A stretch of DNA of 64,000 nucleotides from Erpobdella octoculata. Its lineage: Eukaryota; Annelida; Clitellata; Hirudinida; Erpobdellidae. Of this stretch, positions 1 through 11,999 are shown one piece after another. The position numbers and the translations under genes were made by a program. The first letter of the stretch is position 1, and every line of letters starts with the position of its first letter. The stretch is from NCBI GenBank assembly GCA_963978895.1, contig OZ022238.1, forward strand, positions 37,737,270-37,801,269, given 5' to 3'. The notes below the pieces were generated by a model. The model saw only the letters and a list, made by a program, of their open reading frames with translations, made no database searches and was not told the origin of the DNA.

Positions 1-318
1 TCTACAAACTTGTTGATTGCTCGAGGCATAAGTGTCTTTGAAGCATGGCCCCGTGGTGTTAAACGACCGATGCCAGATTTGACATAGTGGGCATGTGTGA
101 TGCTTTGACGTGTTTGTGGCCTTTGGTGAATGTGTACATATATAGTTTACGAAAACAGTCAAATTTAGTTTTTCTGGTGCTGTGACCGGGAGCGGGAGAC
201 AAGCGGGAAAAGAGAGCGACCGGGAGCGTGAGAGCAAGCGGTGAAGGAAACGGAAGGGAGAGAGAAAAACGATCGAAAAACCTCTAAAAACCCCGGGCAA
301 CGCAAGGTACCCCGCTAG
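1..318 (+). mobile_element. Helitron 3' end, family A
   Basis: The block from about 180 is purine-rich with repeated GGGAGC/AGCGGG words, then runs into CCTCTAAAAACCCCGGGCAACG and ends CCCGCTAG followed by T. A short GC stem (CCCGGG..) sits about 15 bases before a terminal CTAG, which is the Helitron 3' signature (CTRR end, hairpin just upstream, host T). The same end recurs near 8474, 38132, 42611, 43706 and 46894 and inverted near 38388 and 44268. The 5' part lies outside the window. No Rep/helicase ORF is visible, so it is non-autonomous. Confidence 0.75.
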
Positions 319-444
319 TTCTATTATAAAGAATAAAGTATTGGATGCAAGCAGAGTAGCACTGTAAACTTGATATAGATTACCCTACATTTTGGTAACA
401 TATTTTGGTTGAAAATAACATCTTAAACAATTTTATTAACTTTT

Positions 445-613
445 TTGATGAATAGTCCGCTGGATGAATAGACATTAGATGAACAGTCCTTATGATGAAC
501 CGTCCTCTTGATGAATAGTCCTTTGATGAATAGTCCCTTGGTGAATAGTCCCTTGATGAATAGTCCTTGATGAACAGTCCTTTGATGAATCGTCCTTTGA
601 TGAACAGTCCTAG
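445..613. repeat. 15-bp minisatellite
   Basis: About eleven imperfect head-to-tail copies of a unit close to TTGATGAATAGTCCC (variants GATGAACAGTCC, GATGAACCGTCC). There is no coding potential beyond repeat translation. The unit length (15 bp) matches that of the inverted arrays at 6487 and 7309, though the unit sequence differs. Confidence 0.85.
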
Positions 614-619
614 AATCGT

Positions 620-990
620 ATGTATGTATGTGTTTTTTTACAATATTTCGGCACTAAATGTTCATTCAAAGTATGTATGTGTGTGTATGTATCTATGTAT
701 GTACGTATTTATGTATGTATGTATGTATGTATGTATGATGTATGTATGTATGTATGTATGTATGTATGTATGTATGTATGTATGTGTTTTTTACAATATT
801 TTAGGCACTAAATGTTCATTTAAAGTATGTATGTGTGTGTATGTATCTATGTATGTATGTATGTATGTATGTATGTATGTATGTATGTATGTATGTATGT
901 ATGTATGTATGTATGTATGTATGTATGTGTGTATGTATGTATGTATGTATGTATGTATTTATATATGTATGTATGTATGTGTGTGTAAGA
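620..990. repeat. (TATG)n microsatellite with Penelope scraps
   Basis: Long (TATG)n tracts are broken by two near-identical ~45-bp spacers at about 636-680 and 785-828. Read on the minus strand the spacers encode LNEHLVPKYCKK-like residues, matching the segment LKEHIAPKYSKN of the Penelope-like fragment near 31640. They look like tiny pieces of that element duplicated along with the microsatellite. Translations of the tracts (YVCM repeats) are not genes. Confidence 0.8.
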
Positions 991-1087
991 TGAAGATGGT
1001 TCATCTTACGTATTTTCGTGATATTTGTTTATTTTATTTTATTATGTGTGCATTTTTTTAGTGATTAGATATGTTTAAACAATAGTC

Positions 1088-1397
<310 letters not shown>

Positions 1398-1412
1398 AAT
1401 TATTTTTATTTA

Positions 1413-1459
<47 letters not shown>

Positions 1460-1513
1460 TATATTTGTTATATTTTATAATTTTTGTTCCATCAATTTTC
1501 TTTTTGTTCTCAG

Positions 1514-2856
<1,343 letters not shown>

Positions 2857-3194
2857 GTGAACTCTCCTCTTTTCTGGGATATCTCAAGAATTTTTCTTCC
2901 ATATTTTTCACAATATTATTTTTATTATTATTATTGTTAGTAACAAGTAGTGCAATGGTATTTTCAATGTGGTTGATAATTGACTTCAATGTTCTTCTGA
3001 GTTTTGGCATACCAAGAAGACATCTTAGAAGTATCAGCTGCTGATGATGATACTTTCTTATTTTGTTTAATATGTAACATTCTATGTTGGAAACCTTTGT
3101 CTTATTTTGAATTAAGAGCGTGTTTTCCTTTTTAATTTTATGAAATCATGTCTTGTTTATTTTAAATTATCTAATTATCTAACACTGGCGAGTA

Positions 3195-3200
3195 AATAAA
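3195..3200 (+). terminator. candidate poly(A) signal of the enolase gene
   Basis: AATAAA 339 bases after the enolase stop. The stretch 2857-3690 holds only this presumptive 3' UTR and AT-rich unique sequence; no other gene is visible in it. Confidence 0.4.
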
Positions 3201-3694
3201 ATTTGATGTCTTGAGTGGGTATCGTGGTTCATTCAGCGTTGTGATGTTCATGTCTTTGGCACTGTGTTGAACCAGGTGAAGTAGTGTTCAATAGATTCAA
3301 TATGTTAGCCTAAGACAAATTTCCGTGTATGGTGATCTTGGCATGCTCAAAATCCGCCCGAGCGATTTCCGTTTCTGGGTGTAAGGTTCTTTAGCAAAAT
3401 ATGTGAAGAATTTAGGGAGTCGCACAGCTGAGACGCGCAGGCGAATCAAGCCGACCTATCTATGTCCAATAAATTGACCAACGTAATAAAATGGACAGTT
3501 CAAAGTGGGTTCACAAGAATCTGAATATCTCCAGATTTACTGGGTCAATTTTAGAAATGGTTACATCGATGAACTTGTAATAAAATCTTCCCTTTGATGA
3601 AGCTTATAAATAGCTTAAATTTCAAGTCATTTTCCTTGAACATTCGTTCAAGGTAAGTGGTTTTTCGAGAGCATTTATCTTTGTTATGAATACA

Positions 3695-4325
3695 CCAATG
3701 GTTTTCATTTTTTCGCTATATTAAATTCTACATATTGAACTATCATGTCTGAAAATTTCAACTCTCTAGGCCGGGGAATAATTTAGATAATCGCTTTTGA
3801 TTTGATGCGGTCGTAGCGAAGTTCTAGATTCTAGACTAGGGCGTCCTAGGCGTTCACTATGAATTGTACAAATTTTGTAATCATATAACTTTTTTATTAA
3901 AAGGTATATCTAATTAATTTTTTTTTCAACTAAAAGTTTAGTTATATTATTATAATGACTGTAAAAATCTATAAGATATGATTACTCTGACTAATAAAGA
4001 TTTGCCTTTAATTTGAAGCGGTGTTATTTTGGGCTACAGCTTGTGATAATTTGATCTAGTCAGTGTGTTCATATTTTAATAAAATTATAACTAAAACTCC
4101 AATTGTTTTCATTTTTTTGCTATACTAAAGTTTACATATTGAACTATCATGTCTGAAAATTTCATCTCTCTAGGCCGAGGAATAATTTAGATAATCGCTT
4201 TTGCATAAACGCACTTTTTAGAATTTGATGCGGTCGCAGCGAATTTCTAGATTCTAGACTAGACCTGGCGTCCTAGGCGTTCACTATGAATTGAATAACT
4301 CTTGTAATCATATCACTTTTTTATT
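3695..4325. repeat. ~210-bp direct duplication
   Basis: The segment 3695-3897 (beginning CCAATGGTTTTCATTTTTTC) recurs at 4098-4325 with a ~20-bp insertion and scattered mismatches; both contain TTGAACTATCATGTCTGAAA and GCGTCCTAGGCGTTCACTAT. The copies are about 400 bp apart. The second ends about 90 bp before the degenerate transposase-like gene, so they could be part of that element's 5' region. Confidence 0.8.
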
Positions 4326-4415
4326 CACATTTGTAAATTAAAGAAGTAATTATATAATTAATTATTTATCATTTCAATTTCTCAGTTTTATTGCAAATCA
4401 ATCAATCAAATTCGA

Positions 4416-6480
4416 GATGGAGTCTTCACCCGTGTGCAGGACAGCTAAGGAATTCGAAGCTTTTCTACAGGAAAACTTTGGGGAACCTTTGCTTCCTCTT
4501 CGGAATGGCTATGTTTTTTTTTGTTATAATTAAACTTTACAAGGGGAAGACACCGATGTGGGCAGGCGTTGTTAAAGAACTGGCGGGACCAGACCAGACG
4601 TTCCCTGGTCTTCAGCAATTCGTGGGAGTTGCCGCCAAGAAAGTCTACACAGACGTAGTGGCCTACAAGAGATTCCTCGCAAAGAATTGGGATGAACTTG
4701 TTATTTATCTTAGAAAAAATTTTAAATTTCAACCAATTCCTTTACCACAGGTGACCTTGAGTGAGGCGGCGGAGAATTCCCGAAGGTTGGAGAACGACAG
4801 GGGGTCCGATTCTCAGTCCGAGGGAGTAAGTGGAGTGAGGCGCCAAGAAGAAGAGGTACTCGGCGGTTCGGGTTTAGAGGTTAAACGAAAATTTGCCAGA
4901 ACAACAAGGGCTCAACTCGTCAATAATTTCTAATAGTTGGCGAGATTGTCCGAGTTGTAAAATAAAAAGGGCAGAGTTGAAATCTTCGCAACTAAAAATT
5001 GCTGAGTTAAAAAAACAAAAACCACCAGTTTTTAGTACAGGCCCGGTATTTTACACTCTTAAAAGAACGGCGAAACGAAGGAAAGCGTCAATAAACCGTT
5101 TGAAGGGAAAGTTAGCGGCGAAAAAAAAAGAGTAGACAGAGAAGTGTTGGAAAATTCGATGACACTCCGGGGCGTGCGGATAAGTAGGGCTAAATTAACT
5201 GAAAATTTTAAGAAATTTAAGGTTGCGACCGAGGAGAAGATTCTGGATCTCGAAGGTCAGCTTGGAGAAAAGGTTAAAGAAGTCACGACGTTGGCCTTAG
5301 AGATCAAGAAATTGGAGGAGGAAAACCACTACTTGAGAGGATTAGTACTCGAGAATTCTAATGATTTGAATGAATGTAGTACGAAAAATGGGAAGGTGTA
5401 TGGTCCGGCGATGAGGAAAGCAGTCTATAAAGCTTTGCTCTGCAATGTGTCTGTTAATGCAGTAGGGCCTGTGCTCCAGTACGTTAGCAAAACATTGCAT
5501 GGACGAACTTTGGCTGACGTTCCTCATTCGTCGAACATTGCGAGGATGGCGTATGAGCCCGGGGTTTTGGCACATCTGCAGGTCGGCGAAATGCTGTCGT
5601 CTTGTACGAGTGCCACCCTTGGTCATGATGCCACAACAGTGGTAGATAAGCATTTACTGGAGATACACATAAGTTTTTCTCCTGGACAGGCTCACCTGAA
5701 CTTGTGTACCGTGAGGGTCATTGGCGGGACGGGATCTGACTACGCCTCTGTAATCATCGCGTCTCTAAAGGAAGTAGCTCAAACCTACTCGGAGTTTCAA
5801 AAGCTGCCAGTAACCCAACTTCTCCCCCAATTTGTTTCAAAAATAAAGTGTTGCATTTCGGATCGGGCCCCCGTTAACAATAAAGTCATTGAAATTTTAA
5901 GAAATGAACTAGAAGTTGAGTTACTGCAGCTTTATTGCAACGTCCACCCTTTGGAGACCGTTGCTTCAGAGGCTAGGAAATGCCTCCTGCTAGTGGACCG
6001 AGAAAAGGGGCTGACGTTGGCATCAGGAAAGGAAGGAACCGCAGTTTCGTTTCTTTACAACTTGTCGAAGTTGAGGTAACAGTTGCGTTGATCAAATTTA
6101 TCATTCCAAAGACGCAATAATCAGAAGTACAAAATCTCAATGGTTGATTCCAGGTACAGTTACAAGGGTGAGCCTTCGGTCTTCAACGCCTACCTGAAGG
6201 AAAAGAATGTCGTTCCAGGCACCTTTGTCCGTTACGTTGGAAACCGGCTCCACGTAATGTTCCACATGGCTGGTATTGTGATTCGCCATGTGGACTTACT
6301 TCGGGAGTTCTTGAATAGGTAACATTGGTTTGTGAATACATTCTTCGAAAATACACAAACTTCATATTCACTATTTATGTTTTATTACTAGCCCGAACGA
6401 CAACGACATCATGAAGTCTCTGAACGAAGGAATCAACGAAGCCGACACGATGATCCAGCTCCAGGCTCTTGGATTTGGTA
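4416..6480 (+). pseudogene. transposase-like multi-exon gene with frame breaks
   Basis: I do not know a named family for this protein. An ATG at 4416 opens MESSPVCRTAKEFEAFLQEN. The frame then changes at a T9 run (about 4513-4521), somewhere near 4900, and again at an A9 run (5121-5129). From about 5130 the reading is open to 6078, with a Lys/Glu-rich coiled-coil-like start (roughly 5150-5340) followed by a globular region containing LGHDATTVVDKHLLEIHISF, CCISDRAPVNNK and LYCNVHPLE. Two small introns look normal: 6079-6151 and 6322-6391. The joined exons continue with RYVGNRLHVMFHMAGIVIRH and end near LGFGNR at 6480, where the fold-back array starts. The Asp-containing blocks and Cys/His words suggest a DDE-type transposase of a multicopy invertebrate element. 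It is broken, or the homopolymer indels are sequencing errors. Confidence 0.55.
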
Positions 6481-7450
6481 ACCGGATAAAACAGAACATG
6501 ATGAAACAGAACATGATAAAACAGAACATGATAAAACAGAACATGATAAAACAGAACAGTGAAGAAACAGAACAGTGAAGAAACAGAACATTGAACAAAC
6601 AGAACAGTGATAAAACAGAACATCGCGTTTATTTTTTTCAATTTTTCGCAATAATAACTACAAATCAGTTTTATATAACTTTCATCTACTTCTTTGTATG
6701 TTTCGGTTGTCAGCTATTGATCCAGAGGAAATGTAGGAATCATCCTACAACAGATTAATTTGTGTTTGTATTTGCTTTATATTCTTGTTGCGGTGCGCTG
6801 ACGGTTTTCGCTGATAACTTTTTTGTTTGGTTGAATATTAAGAAACTATTTTGACAAAAGAGCCAACTTTTTAAGCTGTTCCTATTTTAGTTCATTTCTT
6901 ATTAATTGATCAATATAATTTTCCCGTGAAAATTCACTCATGCAAATGTTGCGAACACATTAAAAACACATTAATGCCAGATACCAGTGTCACAGTTGAG
7001 AGACTTCTTACCAAATTATAGTTAAAACTTGGACTTCTAGATATATATTCTTGGTTCAAAGTTGGTTATAAAAGAGTTTGCTTATATAAAATATGTATTT
7101 ATATCTACAATTTCTGTGCAAACAGGGTGAGCAAGTTATATCCAGCAGTGAAGAGCTTCAAACATCGAAAAATAATATTATTAACTACATTACCAAATAA
7201 AACTTTAATTTTATGATAATAGTTTAAAATATCTCCGAGCGTTTTAACTAGAAGCAATTTGATCTCGGACATTTTGTATATCACGAAAAAGTTGAAAAAA
7301 TATACGCAATGTTCTGTTTTATCACTGTTCTGTTTAATCAATGTTCTGTTTCTTCACTGTTCTGTTTTCTCACTGTTCTGTTTTATCATGTTCTGTTTTA
7401 TCATGTTCTGTTTTGTCATGTTCTGTTTTATCACGTTCTGTTTCATCATG
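6481..7450. mobile_element. fold-back element with tandem-repeat arms
   Basis: Left arm (6487-6632) is nine or so copies of a 15-bp unit near AAACAGAACATGATA; right arm (7309-7450) is the same unit in inverted orientation (TGTTCTGTTTTATCA). About 670 bp of AT-rich unique sequence separates them. Inverted arms built of short tandem repeats are the structure described for fold-back (FB-like) transposons. No transposase is visible inside. A clean target duplication was not found; the arm start abuts the 3' limit of the transposase-like gene. Confidence 0.65.
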
Positions 7451-7561
7451 GAACCGATCAAATATGATCTACGACAGGAAGTACTTAGGTGCTTCCTACA
7501 CAGCCATTTCAGTCTTAAAACACCTGGTGTAAAGGACTATAAACTATTATAAAAAAAAAAA
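7451..7561 (+). mobile_element. SINE-like retroposon, 3' part with poly(A)
   Basis: Sequence from CCGATCAAATATGATC to CTATTATAAAAAAAAA matches the 3' half of the retroposon at 39755-41003 (shared ACGACAGGAAGTACTT, CTTAAAACACCTGGTGTAAA). It ends in a 14-base A run. The 5' part is missing where the fold-back arm ends. No pol III box was recognised. Confidence 0.7.
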
Positions 7562-7873
7562 AAAGAATAAACGTGATCTTGGTAAGAGAAATTTTAATTA
7601 TCAAAAGATTTGTTAGAACTGTGCGAAATTCTACAAAGTGAGATAATTCAGATTTGAGTCAAGTAAAAGATTATATTCAACGAAGAATATTAAAGTTAAA
7701 ATAAATTCGAGAAATATTGTGTTATAAATAACTTCGACTTTAACGTTACGAATCGCTAGAAAGCATATTCCTCTACGTTAGCAAATCTATTTTACGTTTT
7801 ATGGGCTAAAAGAAATTAGGAAAAAGTGGAAAGGAGAAAATGAGCGTGAGCGTGAGCGGGAACGAAAACGGGA
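7562..7873. other. no gene seen
   Basis: AT-rich sequence without recognisable features; the last 60 bases turn into the purine-rich AGCGTGAGCGGG style of Helitron family A. Confidence 0.6.
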
Positions 7874-8222
7874 TTATGTATGTATGTATGTATGTATGTA
7901 TGTATGTATGTATGTATGTATGTATGTATGTATGTATGTATGTATGTATGTATGTATGTATGTATGTATGCATGCATGCATGTATGTATGTATGTATGTA
8001 TGTATGTATGTATGTATGTATGTATGTATGTATGTATGTATGTATGTATGTAGAATCGGATCTAGGGGGGGGGGGGCATGTGTGTATGTATGTATGTGTA
8101 TGTGCATGTATATGTGTCTGTGTGTGTGTTTATGTATGTATATATATATGTATATATGTATGTATTTTTTTTACAATATTTCGGCACTAAATGTTTATTG
8201 AAAGTATGTATGTGTGTGTATG

Positions 8223-8256
<34 letters not shown>

Positions 8257-8474
8257 TGTATGTATGTATGTATGTATGTATGTATGTATGTATGTATGTA
8301 TGTATGTATGTATGTAGAATCGGATCTAGGGGGGGGGCAACTGAGAGCGAAAAAATGAGCGGGAAAGCGACAGGGAACGGATAACGACCGGGGGCGGGAA
8401 GGAAACGGGAGCGAAAAAGAAACGCTTTTGGTAAACCTCTAAAAACCCCGGGCAACGCCGGGTGCCCCCGCTAG
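7874..8474 (+). mobile_element. Helitron family A 3' region with (TATG)n
   Basis: Two (TATG)n tracts (7876-8052, 8205-8316) each end in TAGAATCGGATCTAGG followed by a G run. A Penelope scrap like those at 636 and 785 lies between them (8163-8201). The second tract passes into the purine-rich 3' end and finishes CCCCGCTAG at 8474 followed by T. The internal CCCGGGCAACGCCGGG stem is perfect here. The microsatellite appears to be an internal, length-variable component of the element. Confidence 0.75.
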
Positions 8475-9408
8475 TAAATGAATTAATAAAGAAACATTAA
8501 TAAATAAATCGTGACGTCATGAATCTTACGCGATCTTCAGGTTTATTATTAAGTTTCTTAAAATAGGTCGAAATCAATTAAATAATGTTTTGTCTTCCAA
8601 TATAAAGCTATGCTGAAAGTTTCAGCTTCTTAGCTAGTCAAAAAGCTGGTTAAAATTTACTTTTTAGATTTGCGTACAGAAAAACAAATAATTAAACAAC
8701 CGGAGGTTGCATGTTGAATAAACGTTTGTAATAATAATAAAAATGAGCTACGTTTTTGTTAGCTTTAAATATAGTAAATGTGTTTGATTCCAAACAAACA
8801 TTTTTTACCTTTAACTTTTGCCTTTTTTTGGTTGTTTCCGAGAAATCCGAATGGTAACTCCGCTTGCTTCATTTTCTTCAATGGAGGTCCACTTAATTCA
8901 CTTGACATCGGGTTTCAGGAGTCGTATTTTTGAAAAAACTTTTTTTCAATCATTTTTATTCAAATACATATAATGGCCACCTTTTATATATAATAGATTC
9001 TAATAATAAATAAATAAATAGAAGAATAAACAGCGGATTCGTATACAAAATAAAATATATAAAATAAAATGAAGATTTTAAAATAAAATATATGAAGTGA
9101 AATAAAATATATAAAATCTAACCAAAGCTTGATAAAAATTCCGATTGATATAATTTGAGTTATATTAACAACCAACTGAAACTTCTAAAAAAAATAACAA
9201 TGGGAGACAAAGAAACAATTATATCGAATTCTCTGACTTTATTGACCATATATACGTGCATCACTTAGCTTCGGAAGTTCCCGCTATCCTCTCGAGCCAT
9301 AGCTTTGTCAGAACTTTTCTATGTGCGCGTGTGCTGGTTTGCGCTTTCCTTTCACAGTGCAGCACTGGACTTCATAATATATAATGAGCTGTCCATTGTG
9401 TAGCTTGG
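8475..9408. other. no gene seen; old repeat debris
   Basis: 8560-8700 resembles, in reverse orientation, 43130-43260 (shared TTTCAGCTTCTTAGCTAGTC), so part of it is shared repeat. A pair of direct repeats is present: about 9309-9360 with 9470-9520 (TTTTCTATGTGYGC...GTGCTGGT), and 8906-8940 with 9531-9560 (TTTCAGGANTCGTATTTTTG). No coding exon was recognised. Confidence 0.5.
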
Positions 9409-9409
9409 T

Positions 9410-9468
9410 CATGGATATCGTCTAGATATAACACCTATATGTGTTATATCTAGATATCCACCATGGCT
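9410..9468. repeat. palindromic insertion candidate, 9-bp flanking repeat
   Basis: Stem TCTAGATATAACAC (9421-9434) pairs with GTGTTATATCTAGA (9441-9454) across a 6-base loop, and GGATATC/TATCC extend it imperfectly. The unit begins CATGG and is flanked by TAGCTTGGT at 9401-9409 and 9469-9477. It resembles the other short palindromes in this window but the outer symmetry is imperfect. Confidence 0.5.
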
Positions 9469-9649
9469 TAGCTTGGTCAGCACTTTTCTATGTGTGCCTG
9501 TGCTGGTGTGCGTTCCTGTTCTATCGGCTTTCAGGATTCGTATTTTTGAGAAACTTAAGAGTTTTATGGATAAATACACAAATAAATGATTATGATTATA
9601 TCATTCATAACTTAGATACCATTAACAGAAGTTTTTATTTTTTAAGTTG

Positions 9650-9732
9650 ATTTTGACGAGGGGGACAAAGTCTATTAGTAAAATACGAGGGGGGAGCCAT
9701 GGCCGGACTGGCCCCCCTGGATCCGCTAGTGG
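9650..9732. repeat. dispersed repeat, copy 1
   Basis: TTTTGACGAGGGGGACAAAG through CCGGACTGGCCCCCCT; the same ~85-bp sequence recurs at 17755-17838. Probably the end of a dispersed element; class unknown. Confidence 0.7.
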
Positions 9733-9734
9733 AA

Positions 9735-10375
9735 CCACTTAAGTGCGGGAAATCACTCAAGTGCGGGGAGCCCACTTAAGTTTTAGTGCCGGGAAACCCA
9801 CTGAAAAGTCCGGAAAAGACCACTTAAAAGTCAGAAGGGGTCCAGCTAGGTGCCGGGGCCCACGTAAGTGCGGGAACCCAATTAAGGGCGGGAGCCAACT
9901 TAAGTGCAGAGGCTCACGTAAGATTGGGCACAAGTTTAGTGCCGGGTACCCTCTTAAGTGGCTGGGGGGCACAAGTTTAGTGCCGGGTGCCCCCTTAAGT
10001 GGTTGGGGCTCACTTCAATGCCGGGGGCACCTTTAAGTGCGTGGGACCCACTTTAGCGCCGGAGGCCCCCTTAAGTGCACGGAGCCCATTTTATTGCCGA
10101 GTGCCCTTTAGGTGCATGGGACCCACTTCAGTGGCGGGGGCCCCTTAAGTGCATGGGACCCACTTTAGTGCCGAGTGCCTCCTTAAGTGCGTGGGGCCAC
10201 TGAAAAGTCTGGCAAAAGCCACTTAAAATCAGGAAGGGCTCACTTAAGCGCGGGGATGACCGCTTAAGGGCGGGGGCCCAGTTAAGTGCGTGGGGCCCGC
10301 TTTAGTGATGGAGCCCACTTAAGTGCGTAGGGCCCACTTTAATGTCGGGGCCCACTGAAAAGTCAGGAGGGGCGA
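9735..10375. repeat. GC-rich minisatellite
   Basis: About twenty degenerate units of 30-40 bp built of CCCACTT(A)AGTGC(G)GGG motifs, strikingly GC-rich in an AT-rich window. It starts exactly where the dispersed repeat above stops. The translation from 9743 is only the repeat read as protein. Confidence 0.85.
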
Positions 10376-10890
10376 TCTCCCCCGGCCCTCCTTAATTGAC
10401 GTCCCTGATTGCAGGACATTGTGCTGAGGTGTACGGGTCCCCTGAGAGCCAGACAGTTGAGCTTAAAAAATGTAACTGTAAATGTTCATACCCATTCACT
10501 GATTGGCACCTGGCGGAGAATCCTTGATATCATTTTCTTAAATTTTATAGAAACTGTACATTGATAATAACGTTTTTTAAATAATAACTGTATTACTTAT
10601 TGGAATTTTATAATTTCAATTTTATGATTTTCAATTTAATTTGAGGCTTTAAAATATTAAAATACTTTTGCCATCTACGAAAAACACGTTTATTAAGGAA
10701 ATGATGTATATAAGTCATTGATATATACGTATTTTTATTTTTTTTTAACTATTATATAAAAAACGTATAAGTCTTTTGCACAATGAGCAATTCTTCGAAA
10801 TTTTCAAAGTGATATTTTTCTTGATTTGCCTAATGCAAAACTGTCAATTATTTAATCAAATTCAATAGACCTACCTAGATCACTTTCTAT
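10376..10890. other. no gene seen
   Basis: AT-rich sequence between the minisatellite and the LINE tail; nothing recognised. Confidence 0.5.
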
Positions 10891-10895
10891 TGATA

Positions 10896-11655
10896 AGATA
10901 AGATAACGTTTATTATAGTGGTTTAGAAGACTTTACGCCTATAGACAACCACTTCGAATTAAAAATAAATAAATAAATAATAATAAAAATAATAATAAAT
11001 AAATAAAATGAAATAACTGAAAAATAATAATAATAGATAAATAAACTAATAAAAAATAAATAATTTGTATAAAAATTAGTATCCATGCCTGGATAACGCT
11101 ACTTTAAAAGATGTGGTAGTCTCAGATGCTACAGTGTCATCGTCCAAGTCATTCGATATATTTACCACTCTAGAACTAAAAAATGCCTTTTTTATAGTCT
11201 TTTCTTGTTTTTTAAAAAGCTTGAATCTATGTCCCCTAGTGCTTTGAATCGGTGGTTGTTCAAAAAACATTGCTGGTGTTAAATCCTCTTTTCCTGTTAT
11301 TATCTTGTAGGCTTCGATCAAGTCACCCCTACTTCTCCTTTTCTCTAGAGTTGTTAAGCCACATTTTTTTAATCTTTCTTCGTAAGATAACTGGCTTAAA
11401 TGCTTAATCAACTTTGTAGCCCTCCTTTGTATCTTCTCCAACACTACGATGTCCTTTTTTAAAACAGGGCTCCAAGCTTGTACACAATATTCTAGATGTG
11501 GTCTTACCAAACATTTGTATAGCCTGATAATTATTTCCTGGTTTCGACTTATTATTGTTCTTTTAACCAATCCTAAAATCTTATTGGCTCGCTTTGCTGC
11601 TTCCACACACTGTCTTGATGGTTTGCCGCTATTGTGTACTATAACTCCCAGTTAC
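10896..11655 (-). mobile_element. 5'-truncated non-LTR retrotransposon (CR1/L2-like)
   Basis: Minus-strand frame from about 11655 to the stop at 11076 encodes the C-terminal end of a LINE ORF2: LGVIVHNSGKPSRQCVEAAK, then RPHLEYCVQAWSPVLKKDI, KCGLTTLEKRRSRGDLIEAY and RGHRFKLFKKQEK, the thumb/C-terminal part found after the reverse transcriptase of CR1/L2/Jockey-type elements. The 3' UTR runs to about 10896 and ends in a TTATC tandem tail (GATAAGATAAG on +), typical of these clades. The 5' truncation point lies inside the hAT fragment at 11650-11990, so the LINE inserted later. The remaining frame is open, suggesting a fairly young copy. Confidence 0.85.
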
Positions 11656-11990
11656 TATATTGCTATATCACAAAGTCTTTCCTGTCCCATTACTGATCAT
11701 TTTACCCTTTTTATTTGTTTCAATTTACTAAATTACCGTTCAGCTTCTGCAACAGTCACAGGTATTGTACAAAAAATTTTTATTGCAACAGCTACATTTT
11801 GGAAAAGACATTCTACTTTCAATTCTACAAATTTGTTTAGTAGTGGTTTTAAGACAGATGAATCAGAATTAACATAACAGATTAATTTAAGAATTGTTTT
11901 AAAGAACATTGAGTTTGAGAAATGTGAAACCAAAGCCCTAACATGGTCAATGGTTTGAGCCCCTTTACACTTCTCTGGGCTCCTGTGCAC
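11650..11990 (-). pseudogene. hAT transposase C-terminal fragment
   Basis: Read on minus, the segment gives a partly open frame with LVSHFSNSMFFKTI, NVAVAIKIFCTIPVTVAEAER, a stop, then FSKLKQIK and VMGQERLCDIAI. This is the hAT C-terminal dimerisation block (consensus IPVTVASAERSFSKLKLIK). In-frame stops show decay. The N-terminal and catalytic parts are absent. The LINE lies at its 3' side. Confidence 0.75.
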
Positions 11991-11999
11991 TCTCCCCTT

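Noticed and set aside
567..1061. Long open frames of YVCM/THIH residues in (TATG)n tracts (also near 7840, 8078, 36210, 37531)
   Set aside because: Tetranucleotide repeats are open in several frames by chance; no non-repeat homology.
4445..4732. Minus-strand 95-aa frame opposite the transposase-like gene
   Set aside because: Antisense shadow; protein similarity and introns are on the plus strand.
6487..7450. CRISPR-like array (regular 15-bp repeats)
   Set aside because: No unique spacers, units abut directly, and the genome is eukaryotic; it is an inverted minisatellite pair.
9743..10036. 97-aa frame in the GC-rich block
   Set aside because: Entirely minisatellite repeat; opposite strand is equally open.
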